Assembly: GCF_001295925.1 (NCBI RefSeq)
Contig: NZ_LJHQ01000070.1
Location: 1-64,000 of the forward strand
Direction of reading: 5' to 3'
Length of the DNA: 64,000 nt
Source: Allobosea sp. AAP35
Lineage (GTDB): Bacteria; Pseudomonadota; Alphaproteobacteria; Rhizobiales; Beijerinckiaceae
Of this stretch, positions 28,297 through 37,157 are shown piece after piece (position 1 is the stretch's first letter; the number at the start of each line of letters is the position of its first letter). Position numbers and translations under genes: made by a program. The notes beneath the pieces were generated by a model. That model did no database searches. It had not been told where the DNA came from and saw only the letters and a program-made list of their open reading frames with translations.

Positions 28297-29313
28297 ATGA
28301 CCGTTTTGACCCGGCGCACGGTGCTGCGCACGCTTGCCGCCACACCCGCACTTTCGCTGATCGGAATGCCGCACATTGCCCGCGCGGCCGAGTTCGAGCT
28401 GAAATACGGCAACAACCTGCCGCTCAGCCACCCGCTCAACATCCGCGCCCAGGAAGCGGCCGAGCGGATCGCCAGGGAGAGCAAGGGCCGGGTCGAGATC
28501 AAGATCTTCCCCAACAACCAGCTTGGCGGCGACACCGATATGCTGAGCCAGGTTCGCGCCGGCGGCATCACCTTTTTCACGCCCTCCGCGCTGGTCATCG
28601 CCACGCTGGTGCCGGTCGCGGCGATCAACGCGGTGGGCTTTGCTTTCTCCGATTACGACCAGGTCTGGAAGGCGATGGACGGCAAGCTCGGCGCCCATGT
28701 CCGCGAGGCGATCTCGAAGCTCAATCTCTTTGCCTTCGAGAAGATGTGGGACAACGGCTTCCGTCAGATGACGACCTCGGGCAAGCCGATCGAAGCGGCC
28801 AAGGACATGGCCGGGCTCAAGATTCGCGTGCCGGTGTCGCCGCTCTCGATCTCGATGTTCAAGGCGCTCGACGCCGCTCCTGCCAGCCTCCAATTCTCGG
28901 AGGTCTATACGGCGCTGCAGACCAAGGTCGTCGATGCACAGGAAAACCCCCTGCCGATCATCCAGGTCGCCAAGCTGTTCGAGGTGCAAAAGAGCTGCGC
29001 ACTCTCGAACCACATCTGGGACGGCTTCTGGTTCATCGCCAATGGCCGTGCCTGGCGTGGCCTTCCGGCCGACATCCAGAAGATTGTCAGTGACGCCATT
29101 AACGATGCCGGCGTGAAGCAGCGCGGCGACATCAAGGCGCTCAACGAGACCGTCCAGGCCGATCTCCAGTCCAAGGGGCTCGTCTTCAACAAGACCAACC
29201 CCGAGACCTTCCGGGCCAAGCTGCGCGATGCCGGCTTCTACAAGGAATGGCAGGAGCGTTTCGGCCCGGAGGCCTGGGGCCTGCTCGAAGGCGCCGTGGG
29301 CAAGCTCGCCTGA
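28297..29313 (+). CDS. TRAP-type transporter substrate-binding protein (DctP family)
   Basis: A 338-residue periplasmic solute receptor. A strong AGGGAGGAAG site precedes the ATG at 28297. The N-terminus has a twin-arginine-like signal (TRRTVLRTLAATPALSLIG, ending HIARA), then the DctP fold with LKYGNNLPLSHPLNIRAQEA and the conserved arginine/asparagine ligand region near LKIRVPVSP and DAQENPLPI. DctP proteins bind carboxylates, including sugar acids. The DctQ and DctM membrane subunits are not next to it, so it either uses a transporter encoded elsewhere or is an orphan. It heads the plus-strand group regulated by the divergent LacI protein. Confidence 0.9.
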   Translation: MTVLTRRTVLRTLAATPALSLIGMPHIARAAEFELKYGNNLPLSHPLNIRAQEAAERIARESKGRVEIKIFPNNQLGGDTDMLSQVRAGGITFFTPSALVIATLVPVAAINAVGFAFSDYDQVWKAMDGKLGAHVREAISKLNLFAFEKMWDNGFRQMTTSGKPIEAAKDMAGLKIRVPVSPLSISMFKALDAAPASLQFSEVYTALQTKVVDAQENPLPIIQVAKLFEVQKSCALSNHIWDGFWFIANGRAWRGLPADIQKIVSDAINDAGVKQRGDIKALNETVQADLQSKGLVFNKTNPETFRAKLRDAGFYKEWQERFGPEAWGLLEGAVGKLA

Positions 29314-29468
29314 GCCCGCGTCCCGGCTCCATCACCAGGCGAAGGTCGGAGCAACGGCGGCGACATGCCGCCTTGCGCCCGGCCTTCCCGCCTCGCGGCC
29401 GGCGTGTGAAGGCGGGGACATCCTGAATCTGCAACCCGATCACCACCGACCAGCACGAGGATATCCCC

Positions 29469-30008
29469 ATGAGCCGCTTCTTCGGCCAAATCCGGCAGGC
29501 CGGCTATGTCGTCCCCGATATCGAGGCGGCGATGGATTATTGGAGCCGCGTGCTCGGCGTCGGGCCATTCTTTTACAATCCGAAGGTCCCGATCAAAAAC
29601 TACCGCTACAAGGGGCATGCCTATGAGCCACACAACTCGGTCGCGCTGGCCAATTCCGGCCCGCTTCAGATCGAGCTGATCCAGTGCCGCAACGCCGTGC
29701 CCTCCATGTACAAGGACTTCACGGATGCCGGCCATTCCGGCCTGCAGCACGTCGCCTATTGGACCTCCGACTACGATGCCGACCTCGAACGCCTGACGGC
29801 GCAGGGCTTCAAGGCGGTGATGTCGGGCGAGGTCGGCGAACGCGGTCGCTTCATCTATTTCGACACGCATTACCATCCCGGCACCGTGATCGAGCTCTCC
29901 GAGGTCGCCGGCCCCAAGGGCGAGATGTTCCGCCTGATCCGCGAGGCCTCAGAGATCTGGGACGGCAGCGACCCCGTGCGGCCGTTTCCGGATTTGACCA
30001 AGCTGTAG
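29469..30008 (+). CDS. VOC (glyoxalase-fold) family protein
   Basis: A 179-residue protein of the vicinal oxygen chelate superfamily, with a metal-binding beta-alpha-beta fold. Recognisable parts are GYVVPDIEAAMDYWSRVLG at residues 12-30 and SGLQHVAYWTSDYDADLERL. Candidate metal ligands are the His in LQHVAYW and the Glu in TVIELSEV. GAGGA lies seven bases before the ATG. Such proteins can be dioxygenases, isomerases or lyases; here it sits between a sugar-acid-type receptor and the RuBisCO-like/kinase pair, so a step on a sugar-acid intermediate is plausible but unproven. Confidence 0.8.
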   Translation: MSRFFGQIRQAGYVVPDIEAAMDYWSRVLGVGPFFYNPKVPIKNYRYKGHAYEPHNSVALANSGPLQIELIQCRNAVPSMYKDFTDAGHSGLQHVAYWTSDYDADLERLTAQGFKAVMSGEVGERGRFIYFDTHYHPGTVIELSEVAGPKGEMFRLIREASEIWDGSDPVRPFPDLTKL

Positions 30009-30027
30009 CGGGCAGCCAGACTTCCCC

Positions 30028-30117
30028 GTCATTGCGAGCGCAGCGAAGCAATCCAGGCGCCGTGCGCTCTTTGCCCCCTCTGGATGGCTTCGTCGGCTGC
30101 GCCTCCTCGCAATGGCG
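30028..30117. repeat. Imperfect palindromic intergenic repeat
   Basis: Two arms, CGTCATTGCGAGCGCAGCGA and its continuation AGCAATCCAG, and the near-complement from CTGGATGGCTTCGTC to CTCGCAATGGCG, form a long imperfect hairpin around a short loop. This dyad (TCATTGCGAGCGCAGCGAAGC) is common as an extragenic repeat in alphaproteobacteria. It lies between the VOC and RuBisCO-like genes and may attenuate or terminate transcription. Confidence 0.75.
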
Positions 30118-30141
30118 CGCGCCGACCACCGGAATTCTGAC

Positions 30142-31416
30142 ATGACCGCCGATCGCTTCGAAGCCACCTACCTGATCGAGACCCCGCTCGACCTTGCCAA
30201 GGTCGCCGAGATCATGGCCGGCGAACAGTCGAGCGGCACCTTCACCCGCGTCGCCGGCGAAACCGACGAACTGCGCAGCCGCACGCGCGCGGTCGTGACC
30301 CGTATCGAGGAGTTGGAAGTCGCCGCCGAACCCAGCCTACCCAATGCCTGGCTGGCGAAAAAGGCCATCTCCGGCCCCTGGCGCCGCGCCCGCGTCGCGA
30401 TCTCCTTTCCCATCGACAATGTCGGCGCCAATCTCGCCACGCTGGCCTCAATCGTCGCCGGAAACCTCTACGATCTCGGCGAGGTCACGGGGCTTCGGCT
30501 CGACACGATGACCCTCCCGGCGGCCTTCCGCAGCCGCTTCCAGATGCCGCGCCAGGGCATTGCCGGCACGCGAAAGCTGACCGGCGTCGCCTGCGGGCCG
30601 ATGGTCGGCTCGATCATCAAGCCCAATGTCGGTTTGAGCCCGCAGGAGACGGCTTCGCTCGTTGGCAAGCTCTGCGAGGCGGGCCTCGATTTCATCAAGG
30701 ACGACGAGATTTCGGCCGATCCCGTCCACGCTCCGCTGGCACAGCGCGTGCCGGCCGTGATGGACGTCGTCCGGCGCCACCAGGACCAAACCGGCAAGGC
30801 GGTGATGATCGCCTTCAACATCACCGACGAGACCGACGCGATGAAACGCCATGCCGATCTGGTGGCGCGCGAGGGCGGCACCTGCGTCATGGCGAGCCTC
30901 AACTGGTGCGGTCTCTCCGCCATCGAAACGCTGCGCCGCGCGACCGATCTCGCGCTGCACGGGCACCGCAACGGCTTCGGCGCGCTCTCGCGCCATCCGC
31001 TGCTGGGCATCTCGTTCCAGGCCTATCAAACGCTCTGGCGGCTGGCGGGCGTCGACCACATGCATGTGCATGGACTGCGAGGGAAGTTCGCGCAGGAGGA
31101 CGAGGAGGTCGTCTCCTCGGCGAAGGATTGCGTCACCCCACTCGCCGAAGGCATCGACGACCGCGTCCTGCCGGCCTTTTCCTCGGGACAATGGGCCGGA
31201 ACGGCGCAGCCGACCTTCGACGCGATTGGCCATAGCGACCTGCTCTTCATGGCCGGCGGCGGCATCCTCGCCCATCCCGGCGGGCCGGCAGCGGGCGTCG
31301 CCAGCATCCGCCAGGCCTGGGAGGCGGTTGGATCTGGGGTATCCCTGACCGACGCCGCCGCCCTGCATCCGGAACTGCGACAGGCTCTCGACTTCTTCGG
31401 CAAGGTCGCGGGATAG
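30142..31416 (+). CDS. RuBisCO-like protein (form IV), OiaX/OiaT-type candidate
   Basis: A 424-residue member of the RuBisCO superfamily that should not fix CO2. The TIM-barrel core shows SIIKPNVGLS (K160), the metal-site FIKDDE with K186, D188 and E189, HMHVHGLRGKF with H310 and a loop-6-like K315, and AGGGILAHPGG. A carbamylated lysine and Mg2+ site therefore look conserved. The ATG at 30142 is used because the frame upstream lies in a repeat. The DUF1537 kinase gene begins 7 bases later. In D-apiose catabolism, 3-oxo-isoapionate kinase (OiaK, DUF1537) works with RuBisCO-like OiaT or OiaX on 3-oxo-isoapionate-4-phosphate; the pairing suggests that chemistry, but residue-level assignment to OiaT or OiaX was not possible. 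Confidence 0.82.
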   Translation: MTADRFEATYLIETPLDLAKVAEIMAGEQSSGTFTRVAGETDELRSRTRAVVTRIEELEVAAEPSLPNAWLAKKAISGPWRRARVAISFPIDNVGANLATLASIVAGNLYDLGEVTGLRLDTMTLPAAFRSRFQMPRQGIAGTRKLTGVACGPMVGSIIKPNVGLSPQETASLVGKLCEAGLDFIKDDEISADPVHAPLAQRVPAVMDVVRRHQDQTGKAVMIAFNITDETDAMKRHADLVAREGGTCVMASLNWCGLSAIETLRRATDLALHGHRNGFGALSRHPLLGISFQAYQTLWRLAGVDHMHVHGLRGKFAQEDEEVVSSAKDCVTPLAEGIDDRVLPAFSSGQWAGTAQPTFDAIGHSDLLFMAGGGILAHPGGPAAGVASIRQAWEAVGSGVSLTDAAALHPELRQALDFFGKVAG

Positions 31417-31423
31417 GCAGGCC

Positions 31424-32728
31424 ATGACCCCGCCTCGTCCCTCCTATGGCTGGTATGGCGACGATTTCACCGGCGCCACCGATGCGCTGGCCGCACTCGC
31501 CGAGCACGATCTGGCGGCACTGCTGTTCCTGCGCATTCCGACGCCGAAGCAGCTCGCAGCTGCCGGCCCGCTCGATGCAATCGGCATCGCCGGCGCCACC
31601 CGCGCCATGGCGCCCGAAGCCATGGCGACGGAACTCGCCGCTGCCGGCCGCTTCTTCGCGGAGGCCGACATCGGCATCCTGCATTACAAATGCTGCTCGA
31701 CCTTCGACAGCGCGCCCCATCTCGGCAGCCTTGGTGCGGCCGCGCGAGCGTTGCGCCCCTTCTTCGCCAATCCCGTCCTGCCGATCATCGGCGGCCAGCC
31801 CAATCTCGGGCGCTACTGTCTCTTCGGCAATCTTTTCGCGGCGGCCGGGAGCGGAGGTCCCGTGCACCGCATCGACCGCCACCCGACCATGAGCGTCCAT
31901 CCGGTGACGCCGATGGGCGAGGCCGATCTGCGCCGGCATCTCGCCGCGCAGGGGCTGGAACGGATCGATCTGATCGACTACCGCAGCTATGAAGGCACCG
32001 GTCCCGAGGCCGCGCTGACAGCCCGCCTCGCAGCGGGATCGAACGCCGATGCGGTGCTGCTCGACGTCGCGCGCATGCAGGACCTCGCCGTGATCGGCGC
32101 CCTGCTGCGGCGCCAGATGGAGCAGGGCCGGCTGCTCGCCATCGGCCCCAGCAGCGTGGCCCAGGCCCTGGCGCTGACATGGCCTGAAGGTGGCCGGGCT
32201 GCCGCCTCCGCTCCGGTCGCGGCGCCGCGTGCGGGCCCGGTGCTTGCGTTGGTCGGCAGCCTGTCGCCGGTAACGCGCGCACAAGTCGAGGCCGCGACCG
32301 CCTTTGAGCGCATCGGCATCGACACGGCGAGCCTGCTCTCCGAGCCTGCCTATGCGCTGGCGCTCGAGCAGGATGCGCAGGCCAAGCTCGCCTTGGGCCA
32401 CAACGTCATGCTCGTCACAGACCGCCCGTCCCAGGCTCCCGACAATGCCGACAACGTCGCGCGGGCCACAGGCCGACTGCTGCGCGGCCTGATGGAGAGG
32501 GCAACGATCGGGCGCCTCGTCGTCGCCGGCGGCGATACATCGAGCCTCGCGGTCAAGTCGCTCGACATCTGGGGCCTGTCCTATCGCGCTCCTTGCGTGC
32601 CGGGCGCGCCGCTCTGCCGGACGCATAGCGACAACGCCGACCTCGACGGGCTCGACGGGCTCGATATCATCCTGAAGGGCGGCCAGATGGGTCCTGTCGA
32701 CTTTTTCGACGCGGTTGCCGTCAGCTGA
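31424..32728 (+). CDS. DUF1537 four-carbon acid sugar kinase family protein (OiaK-like)
   Basis: A 434-residue ATP-dependent kinase of the DUF1537 family, which phosphorylates sugar acids such as threonate, erythronate and 3-oxo-isoapionate. The N-terminal domain has GWYGDDFTGATDAL near residue 8, with the substrate-binding aspartates. The C-terminal nucleotide domain has VAGGDTSSLAVKSL and LKGGQMGPVDFF. It is placed 7 bases after the RuBisCO-like gene, so the two probably act in sequence: kinase first, then decarboxylation or transcarboxylation of the phosphorylated product. Substrate identity is inferred from context only. Confidence 0.85.
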   Translation: MTPPRPSYGWYGDDFTGATDALAALAEHDLAALLFLRIPTPKQLAAAGPLDAIGIAGATRAMAPEAMATELAAAGRFFAEADIGILHYKCCSTFDSAPHLGSLGAAARALRPFFANPVLPIIGGQPNLGRYCLFGNLFAAAGSGGPVHRIDRHPTMSVHPVTPMGEADLRRHLAAQGLERIDLIDYRSYEGTGPEAALTARLAAGSNADAVLLDVARMQDLAVIGALLRRQMEQGRLLAIGPSSVAQALALTWPEGGRAAASAPVAAPRAGPVLALVGSLSPVTRAQVEAATAFERIGIDTASLLSEPAYALALEQDAQAKLALGHNVMLVTDRPSQAPDNADNVARATGRLLRGLMERATIGRLVVAGGDTSSLAVKSLDIWGLSYRAPCVPGAPLCRTHSDNADLDGLDGLDIILKGGQMGPVDFFDAVAVS

Positions 32729-32768
32729 CGCCGGATCGGAGCGAGAGCCGCCGCGATCAGCCGCCCCC

Positions 32769-33548
32769 TCATCGCCCCTGCCAGTGCGGAGCCCGCTTGC
32801 CCAGGAAGGCCTCCATGCCCTCGCGAAAATCGGCGCTGGTGTAACACATCACCACGAGGTCGTTCCCATCCTCGGGGACGGCAGCCTTGGCCAGCCGCCG
32901 CAGCGCCTCCTTTGTCGCCCGCATCGTCAACGGCGCATGGCTCGCGATCGTTGCCGCAAGCTCCCGCGCCCGCGTCATCAGCGCAGCGTGGTCGCCCAGC
33001 ACCTCGCTGTAAAGCCCGATGCGCTGGCCCTCCTCCGCCTCGATCAGCCGCGCGGTGAAGATGATCTCCTTGACCCGCGCCGGCCCCAGCAGCGCCGCGA
33101 GCCGGGCGTAGTTCGCCATCGACAGGCAATTGCCGAGCGTCCGGGCGATCGGGTAGCCGAAGCGCGCCGAAGCGGTGGCGATCCGGATGTCGCAGGCGCA
33201 GGCGATGCTGCCGCCGCCGCCCGTGACCGCCCCCGAGATCGCCGCGATGGTCGGGATCGGGCAGCTCTCGATCGCGGTGATCACAGCTTCGATCCTGTCC
33301 TCATAGGCCAGCGCGTCTTCCGGCGTCGCGAAGGCGCGAAACTGCGCGATATCGGTGCCAGCCGCGAAGGCCTTGTCGCCTGCTCCGGTGACGATCAGCA
33401 CCTTGGGCGAGCCATGCGCGGCAGGATCACCGCAGATCGCCGCGAGCCGCTCATACATCGCGAAGGTGAGCGCATTGCGCGCCTGCGGACGGTTCAGCAT
33501 GATCGTGCCGACCCCGCTGTCGACCGCGTAGAGAACCTCGTCGTCCAT
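32769..33548 (-). CDS. Crotonase-fold (enoyl-CoA hydratase/isomerase family) protein lacking hydratase glutamates
   Basis: A 259-residue crotonase-superfamily protein. The oxyanion-hole segments are present: KAFAAGTDIAQF (residues 58-69) and SGAVTGGGGSIACACDIRIA. Aligned by eye with rat mitochondrial hydratase (GGGCELAMMCDI and FGQPEILLG), the two catalytic glutamates are replaced by serine (GGGGSIA) and isoleucine (FGYPIARTLG). Hydration of enoyl-CoA is therefore doubtful, and another CoA-thioester reaction or a carnitinyl-CoA-type activity is more likely. It is downstream of the peptide transporter genes on the same strand, 41 bases from the ATPase stop, and convergent with the DUF1537 gene. 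Confidence 0.8.
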   Translation of the reverse strand: MDDEVLYAVDSGVGTIMLNRPQARNALTFAMYERLAAICGDPAAHGSPKVLIVTGAGDKAFAAGTDIAQFRAFATPEDALAYEDRIEAVITAIESCPIPTIAAISGAVTGGGGSIACACDIRIATASARFGYPIARTLGNCLSMANYARLAALLGPARVKEIIFTARLIEAEEGQRIGLYSEVLGDHAALMTRARELAATIASHAPLTMRATKEALRRLAKAAVPEDGNDLVVMCYTSADFREGMEAFLGKRAPHWQGR

Positions 33549-33589
33549 GCGCCCACCGCCTTCGCTCCGGAAAGGAGCGGACTATCCGG

Positions 33590-35263
33590 TCAGCCCTGGA
33601 CAGCGTCAACGGCGACGCCGGTTGAAAACTCTCTGCCCGGCGCCGCCTCGATCAAGGCTCGGGTATATGCATGCGCCGGCGCGGAAAACACCTGCGCGGT
33701 CGCGCCCTGCTCGACGATCACGCCCTTTTCCATGACCACGATCCGGTCGCAGATCTGCGCCGCCACCCGCAGGTCATGGGTGATGAACAGGATCGCCAGG
33801 TTGAAGCGCTCCTGCACATCGGCCAGCAGCGCCAGCACCTGCTTCTGCACGGAGACATCGAGCGCCGAGACGGCCTCGTCCGCAATCAGGATCTCGGGCT
33901 CCATCGCGAGCGCACGCGCGATCGCGATGCGCTGGCGCTGGCCGCCGGAGAACTGGTGCGGGTAGCGTTCCAGCGCCTGGGGCTGCAGGCCGACCAACGC
34001 CATCAGGTCGCGCGCGCGCTGCATCGCGTCGCTCGCGCTCAGCCCGAAATTCATCGGCCCCTCGACGATCGATGCCCCGACGGTGCGGCGCGGGTTGAGC
34101 GAGCGGAACGGGTCCTGGAAGACGACCTGGATCTTGCGGCGATAGGGCCGCAGGCGGCGCTCCGTCAGCGTGGCGATGTCGATGTCGGGCACCAGGATCG
34201 CGCCCTCGCTCGGTGGCATCAGCCTGGCGATGCAGCGGGCGACCGTCGTCTTGCCGGAGCCGGATTCCCCGACGATGCCGACGGTTTCGCCGCGCCGAAC
34301 CTTGATCGCAACATCCTTGGCCGCATGCACGACGCGCGCTTTCGAAAACAGCGCCTTCGAGCTGTAGGTCTTGGCGAGCCCGACTGTTTCCAGCGCCAGC
34401 GGGCCGAGCGCCGGCTTGCGATCGGCGGGCTTGAGGCTTGGCACCGCCGCAATCAGCATCTGCGTGTAGGGGTGCTGAGGCCGGGTCAGGATGTCGACGG
34501 CCGGCCCCTGCTCGACGACGCGGCCCTTCTCCATCACCACGACGCGGTCGGCAATCTCGGCAACGACCCCGAAATCATGGGTGATGAACAGAACGCCTGT
34601 GCCGCGCCGGCTCTGCATGTCCTTGATGAGCCGGAGGATCTGCGCTTGCGTGGTGACGTCGAGCGCGGTGGTCGGCTCGTCGGCGATCAGCAGCGCGGGA
34701 TCGAGGATCAGCGCAGCGGCGATCATCACGCGCTGGCGCTGCCCGCCGGAGATCTGGTGCGGATAGGAGGCATGCATCCGCTCGGGCTCGGGCAGGCGCA
34801 TCGATTCCAGCATGGCGAGCACCTGGGAGCGCCGCTCGGTCGGGCCGAGATCGGTGTGAATGCGCAGCACCTCCTCGATCTGGTCGCCGATCGTCAGCAC
34901 CGGGTTGAGCGCCGTCATCGGCTCCTGGAAGATCATCGCCATGCGGTCGCCGCGCAGCGCCCGCAGACGCTGGGGCGTGGCCGTCAGCAGATCCTCGCCT
35001 TCGAGCTTGATCGCGCCCGCGATCGGCCTCAGCACCTTGGCGAGCAGGCCCATGACCGAGAAGGCGGTCACGGATTTGCCCGAGCCGGATTCGCCGACAA
35101 CGCAGACGATCTCGCCGGCCGCGACGCTGATCGAGACATCATCGACCGCCCTCGCCCGGTCGCCGCCACCGGGCAGCGCGATGCTCAGGCCGGATATCTC
35201 GAGGACGGGCGTCTGCGCGGCGCTCATCGGCTGACCATGGTTCACCGTCCCGCCATCGTTCAT
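33590..35263 (-). CDS. Peptide/oligopeptide ABC transporter, fused double ATPase (DppD-DppF type)
   Basis: A 557-residue protein carrying two complete ABC ATPase domains in tandem. Each has a Walker A ([13 protein letters not shown] and [13 protein letters not shown]), a signature ([11 protein letters not shown] and [11 protein letters not shown]) and a Walker B with [12 protein letters not shown] or [12 protein letters not shown]. It powers import through the two permeases encoded upstream. The single-chain arrangement is known from GsiA and YejF. The ATG at 35263 overlaps the upstream permease stop (ATGA). Confidence 0.93.
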   Translation of the reverse strand: MNDGGTVNHGQPMSAAQTPVLEISGLSIALPGGGDRARAVDDVSISVAAGEIVCVVGESGSGKSVTAFSVMGLLAKVLRPIAGAIKLEGEDLLTATPQRLRALRGDRMAMIFQEPMTALNPVLTIGDQIEEVLRIHTDLGPTERRSQVLAMLESMRLPEPERMHASYPHQISGGQRQRVMIAAALILDPALLIADEPTTALDVTTQAQILRLIKDMQSRRGTGVLFITHDFGVVAEIADRVVVMEKGRVVEQGPAVDILTRPQHPYTQMLIAAVPSLKPADRKPALGPLALETVGLAKTYSSKALFSKARVVHAAKDVAIKVRRGETVGIVGESGSGKTTVARCIARLMPPSEGAILVPDIDIATLTERRLRPYRRKIQVVFQDPFRSLNPRRTVGASIVEGPMNFGLSASDAMQRARDLMALVGLQPQALERYPHQFSGGQRQRIAIARALAMEPEILIADEAVSALDVSVQKQVLALLADVQERFNLAILFITHDLRVAAQICDRIVVMEKGVIVEQGATAQVFSAPAHAYTRALIEAAPGREFSTGVAVDAVQG

Positions 35264-36186
35264 CGGCCGGCCATTTTGGGATCGAGCGTGTCACGCAGCC
35301 CGTCGCCCAGCATGTTCACTGCCAGCACGGTGATGCCGAGGAAGATGCCGGGATAGAGGATGTTGTGCGGGAAGACGCGGAACAGGTTGCGACCCTCGGC
35401 CATGATGTTGCCCCAGGTCGGAATCTCCGGGGGAATGCCGATGCCGAGGAAGGACAGGATCGCCTCGACCAGGATCGCCGAGGCCGCGATGAAGGTGCCC
35501 TGCACGATCAAGGGCGCGATCGTGTTGGGCAGGATGTGGCGGATCATCAGCTGCGGCAGGCGCGTGCCCGCCATGATCGCGGCCTCGACATAGGGCTCCT
35601 CGCGCACCGACAGCACGATCGAGCGCACCACCCGCACGACACGTGGGATTTCCGGCACGATGATCGCGATGATTACCGAGGTCAGCCCGCTGCGAAACAG
35701 CGAGACCACCGCGATGGCGAGCAGGATGCCTGGTATCGCCATCAACCCGTCCATGACGCGCATGATGACACCGTCAAGCGGGCGGACATAGCCGGCAATC
35801 AGTCCGATCACGAGCCCGATCGCGATCGCCACCGACGCCACCGAAACCGCGATCAGCAGCGAGACCCGCGCGCCATAGACGACGCGGCTGAAGACGTCGC
35901 GTCCCAACGAATCCGTCCCCATCCGGTGCTTGAACACGGTGGTCGTGCCGTCATCAGCACGGATCGTGCGCTCGAAACCCGGCAGGCGGTTGCGCGTGCT
36001 GGGGTTGATCGCGGTCGGGTCGATCGTGCCCAGCCACGGCGCGAACAGGCCCAGCAGCGTCATCAGCATGAGAACGGTGCCGCCGATCGCGACGACGGGG
36101 TTATGGACGAGCCGCCGCAGCACGGTGCGCACAGGCGGGGCCGGCTCGGCCGCGACGGCGGCGAGAAGGGTTGGCTCGGCGCTCAA
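35260..36186 (-). CDS. Peptide ABC transporter permease (DppC type)
   Basis: A 308-residue inner-membrane protein with an N-terminal helix, a periplasmic segment and the BPD transporter domain. The EAA-like loop reads EAAIMAGTRLPQLMIRHILP (coupling helix to the ATPase). Helices include IGGTVLMLMTLLGLFAPWLG and SVASVAIAIGLVIGLIAGYV. The start appears to be TTG at 36186, overlapping the stop of the other permease (TTGA). It forms the channel with the DppB-type subunit. Confidence 0.93.
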   Translation of the reverse strand: MSAEPTLLAAVAAEPAPPVRTVLRRLVHNPVVAIGGTVLMLMTLLGLFAPWLGTIDPTAINPSTRNRLPGFERTIRADDGTTTVFKHRMGTDSLGRDVFSRVVYGARVSLLIAVSVASVAIAIGLVIGLIAGYVRPLDGVIMRVMDGLMAIPGILLAIAVVSLFRSGLTSVIIAIIVPEIPRVVRVVRSIVLSVREEPYVEAAIMAGTRLPQLMIRHILPNTIAPLIVQGTFIAASAILVEAILSFLGIGIPPEIPTWGNIMAEGRNLFRVFPHNILYPGIFLGITVLAVNMLGDGLRDTLDPKMAGR

Positions 36187-37124
36187 TAGCGGATCCTCGG
36201 GTCGAACAGGCTGTAGGCGAGGTCGATCAGCAGGTTGATGCCGACATAGACGCCCGAGAACAGCAGGATCACGGCCTGGATGGTGGGATAATCGCGCGCC
36301 AGCACGGCATCGACGGTGAGCCGCCCGAGGCCGGGGATCGAGAACACGCTCTCGGTCACGACGACCCCGCCGATCAAGAGCGCGATGCCGATGCCGACCA
36401 CGGTGACGATCGGCACGGCGGCGTTCTTGAGCGCATGGCGGAACAGGATCTTGCGCTCGACCTGCCCCTTGGCGCGGGCGGTGCGGATGTAATCCTCGTT
36501 CAACACTTCGAGCACGCTGGCGCGCGTCATCCGCGCGATCAGCGCGATATAGATCACCGACAGCGTCACCGCCGGCAGCACCAGCCGCTGCAGGAACCCC
36601 CAGAACCCGCCCGACAGCGGCTGGTAGCCCTGCACCGGAAACCAGCCCAGCGTGATCGCGAAGACATAGATCAGGGCGTAGCCGATGACGAAGACCGGCA
36701 CCGAAAAGCCCAGCACCGAGAAGCCCATCACGACGCGGTCGATCCAGGAGCCGTGCTTGTAGGCGGCGAGAACGCCGAGCGGGATCGCCACGCTGATCGC
36801 GATCAGCATCGTCGCAAACGCCAGCGACAGCGTCGGCTCGATGCGTCCCACGATCAGCTCGCCGATCGGCTTCTTGAAGAAGAAGCTCTCGCCGAGATTG
36901 CCCTGCATCAGATTGCCGGCCCAGATCGCGAACTGCGCCAGGATCGGCTGGTCGAGGCCGAGCCGGTTGCGGATCAGCGCGATTTGCTCGGTCGTCGCAT
37001 TGTCCCCGGCGATGACCGCAGCCGGATCGCCCGGCGTCAGCCGCAGCATCAGGAAGACCAGGACGGCGACGATCACGAGGACCGGGATCGTCGCCAGCAG
37101 GCGCCGCAGGATGTAGCCGGCCAT
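36183..37124 (-). CDS. Peptide ABC transporter permease (DppB type)
   Basis: A 313-residue inner-membrane permease. The first helix, LLATIPVLVIVAVLVFLMLR, and the segment TPGDPAAVIAGDNATTEQIA are hallmarks of the DppB family. The cytoplasmic coupling loop is RTARAKGQVERKILFRHALK. It follows the binding-protein gene by 33 bases and is coupled to the second permease by a 4-base overlap. With the fused ATPase it completes a Dpp-type importer. Confidence 0.93.
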   Translation of the reverse strand: MAGYILRRLLATIPVLVIVAVLVFLMLRLTPGDPAAVIAGDNATTEQIALIRNRLGLDQPILAQFAIWAGNLMQGNLGESFFFKKPIGELIVGRIEPTLSLAFATMLIAISVAIPLGVLAAYKHGSWIDRVVMGFSVLGFSVPVFVIGYALIYVFAITLGWFPVQGYQPLSGGFWGFLQRLVLPAVTLSVIYIALIARMTRASVLEVLNEDYIRTARAKGQVERKILFRHALKNAAVPIVTVVGIGIALLIGGVVVTESVFSIPGLGRLTVDAVLARDYPTIQAVILLFSGVYVGINLLIDLAYSLFDPRIRY

Positions 37125-37157
37125 CAGCCCTGGTTCCGTGCGATCAGCGTCGCCACC

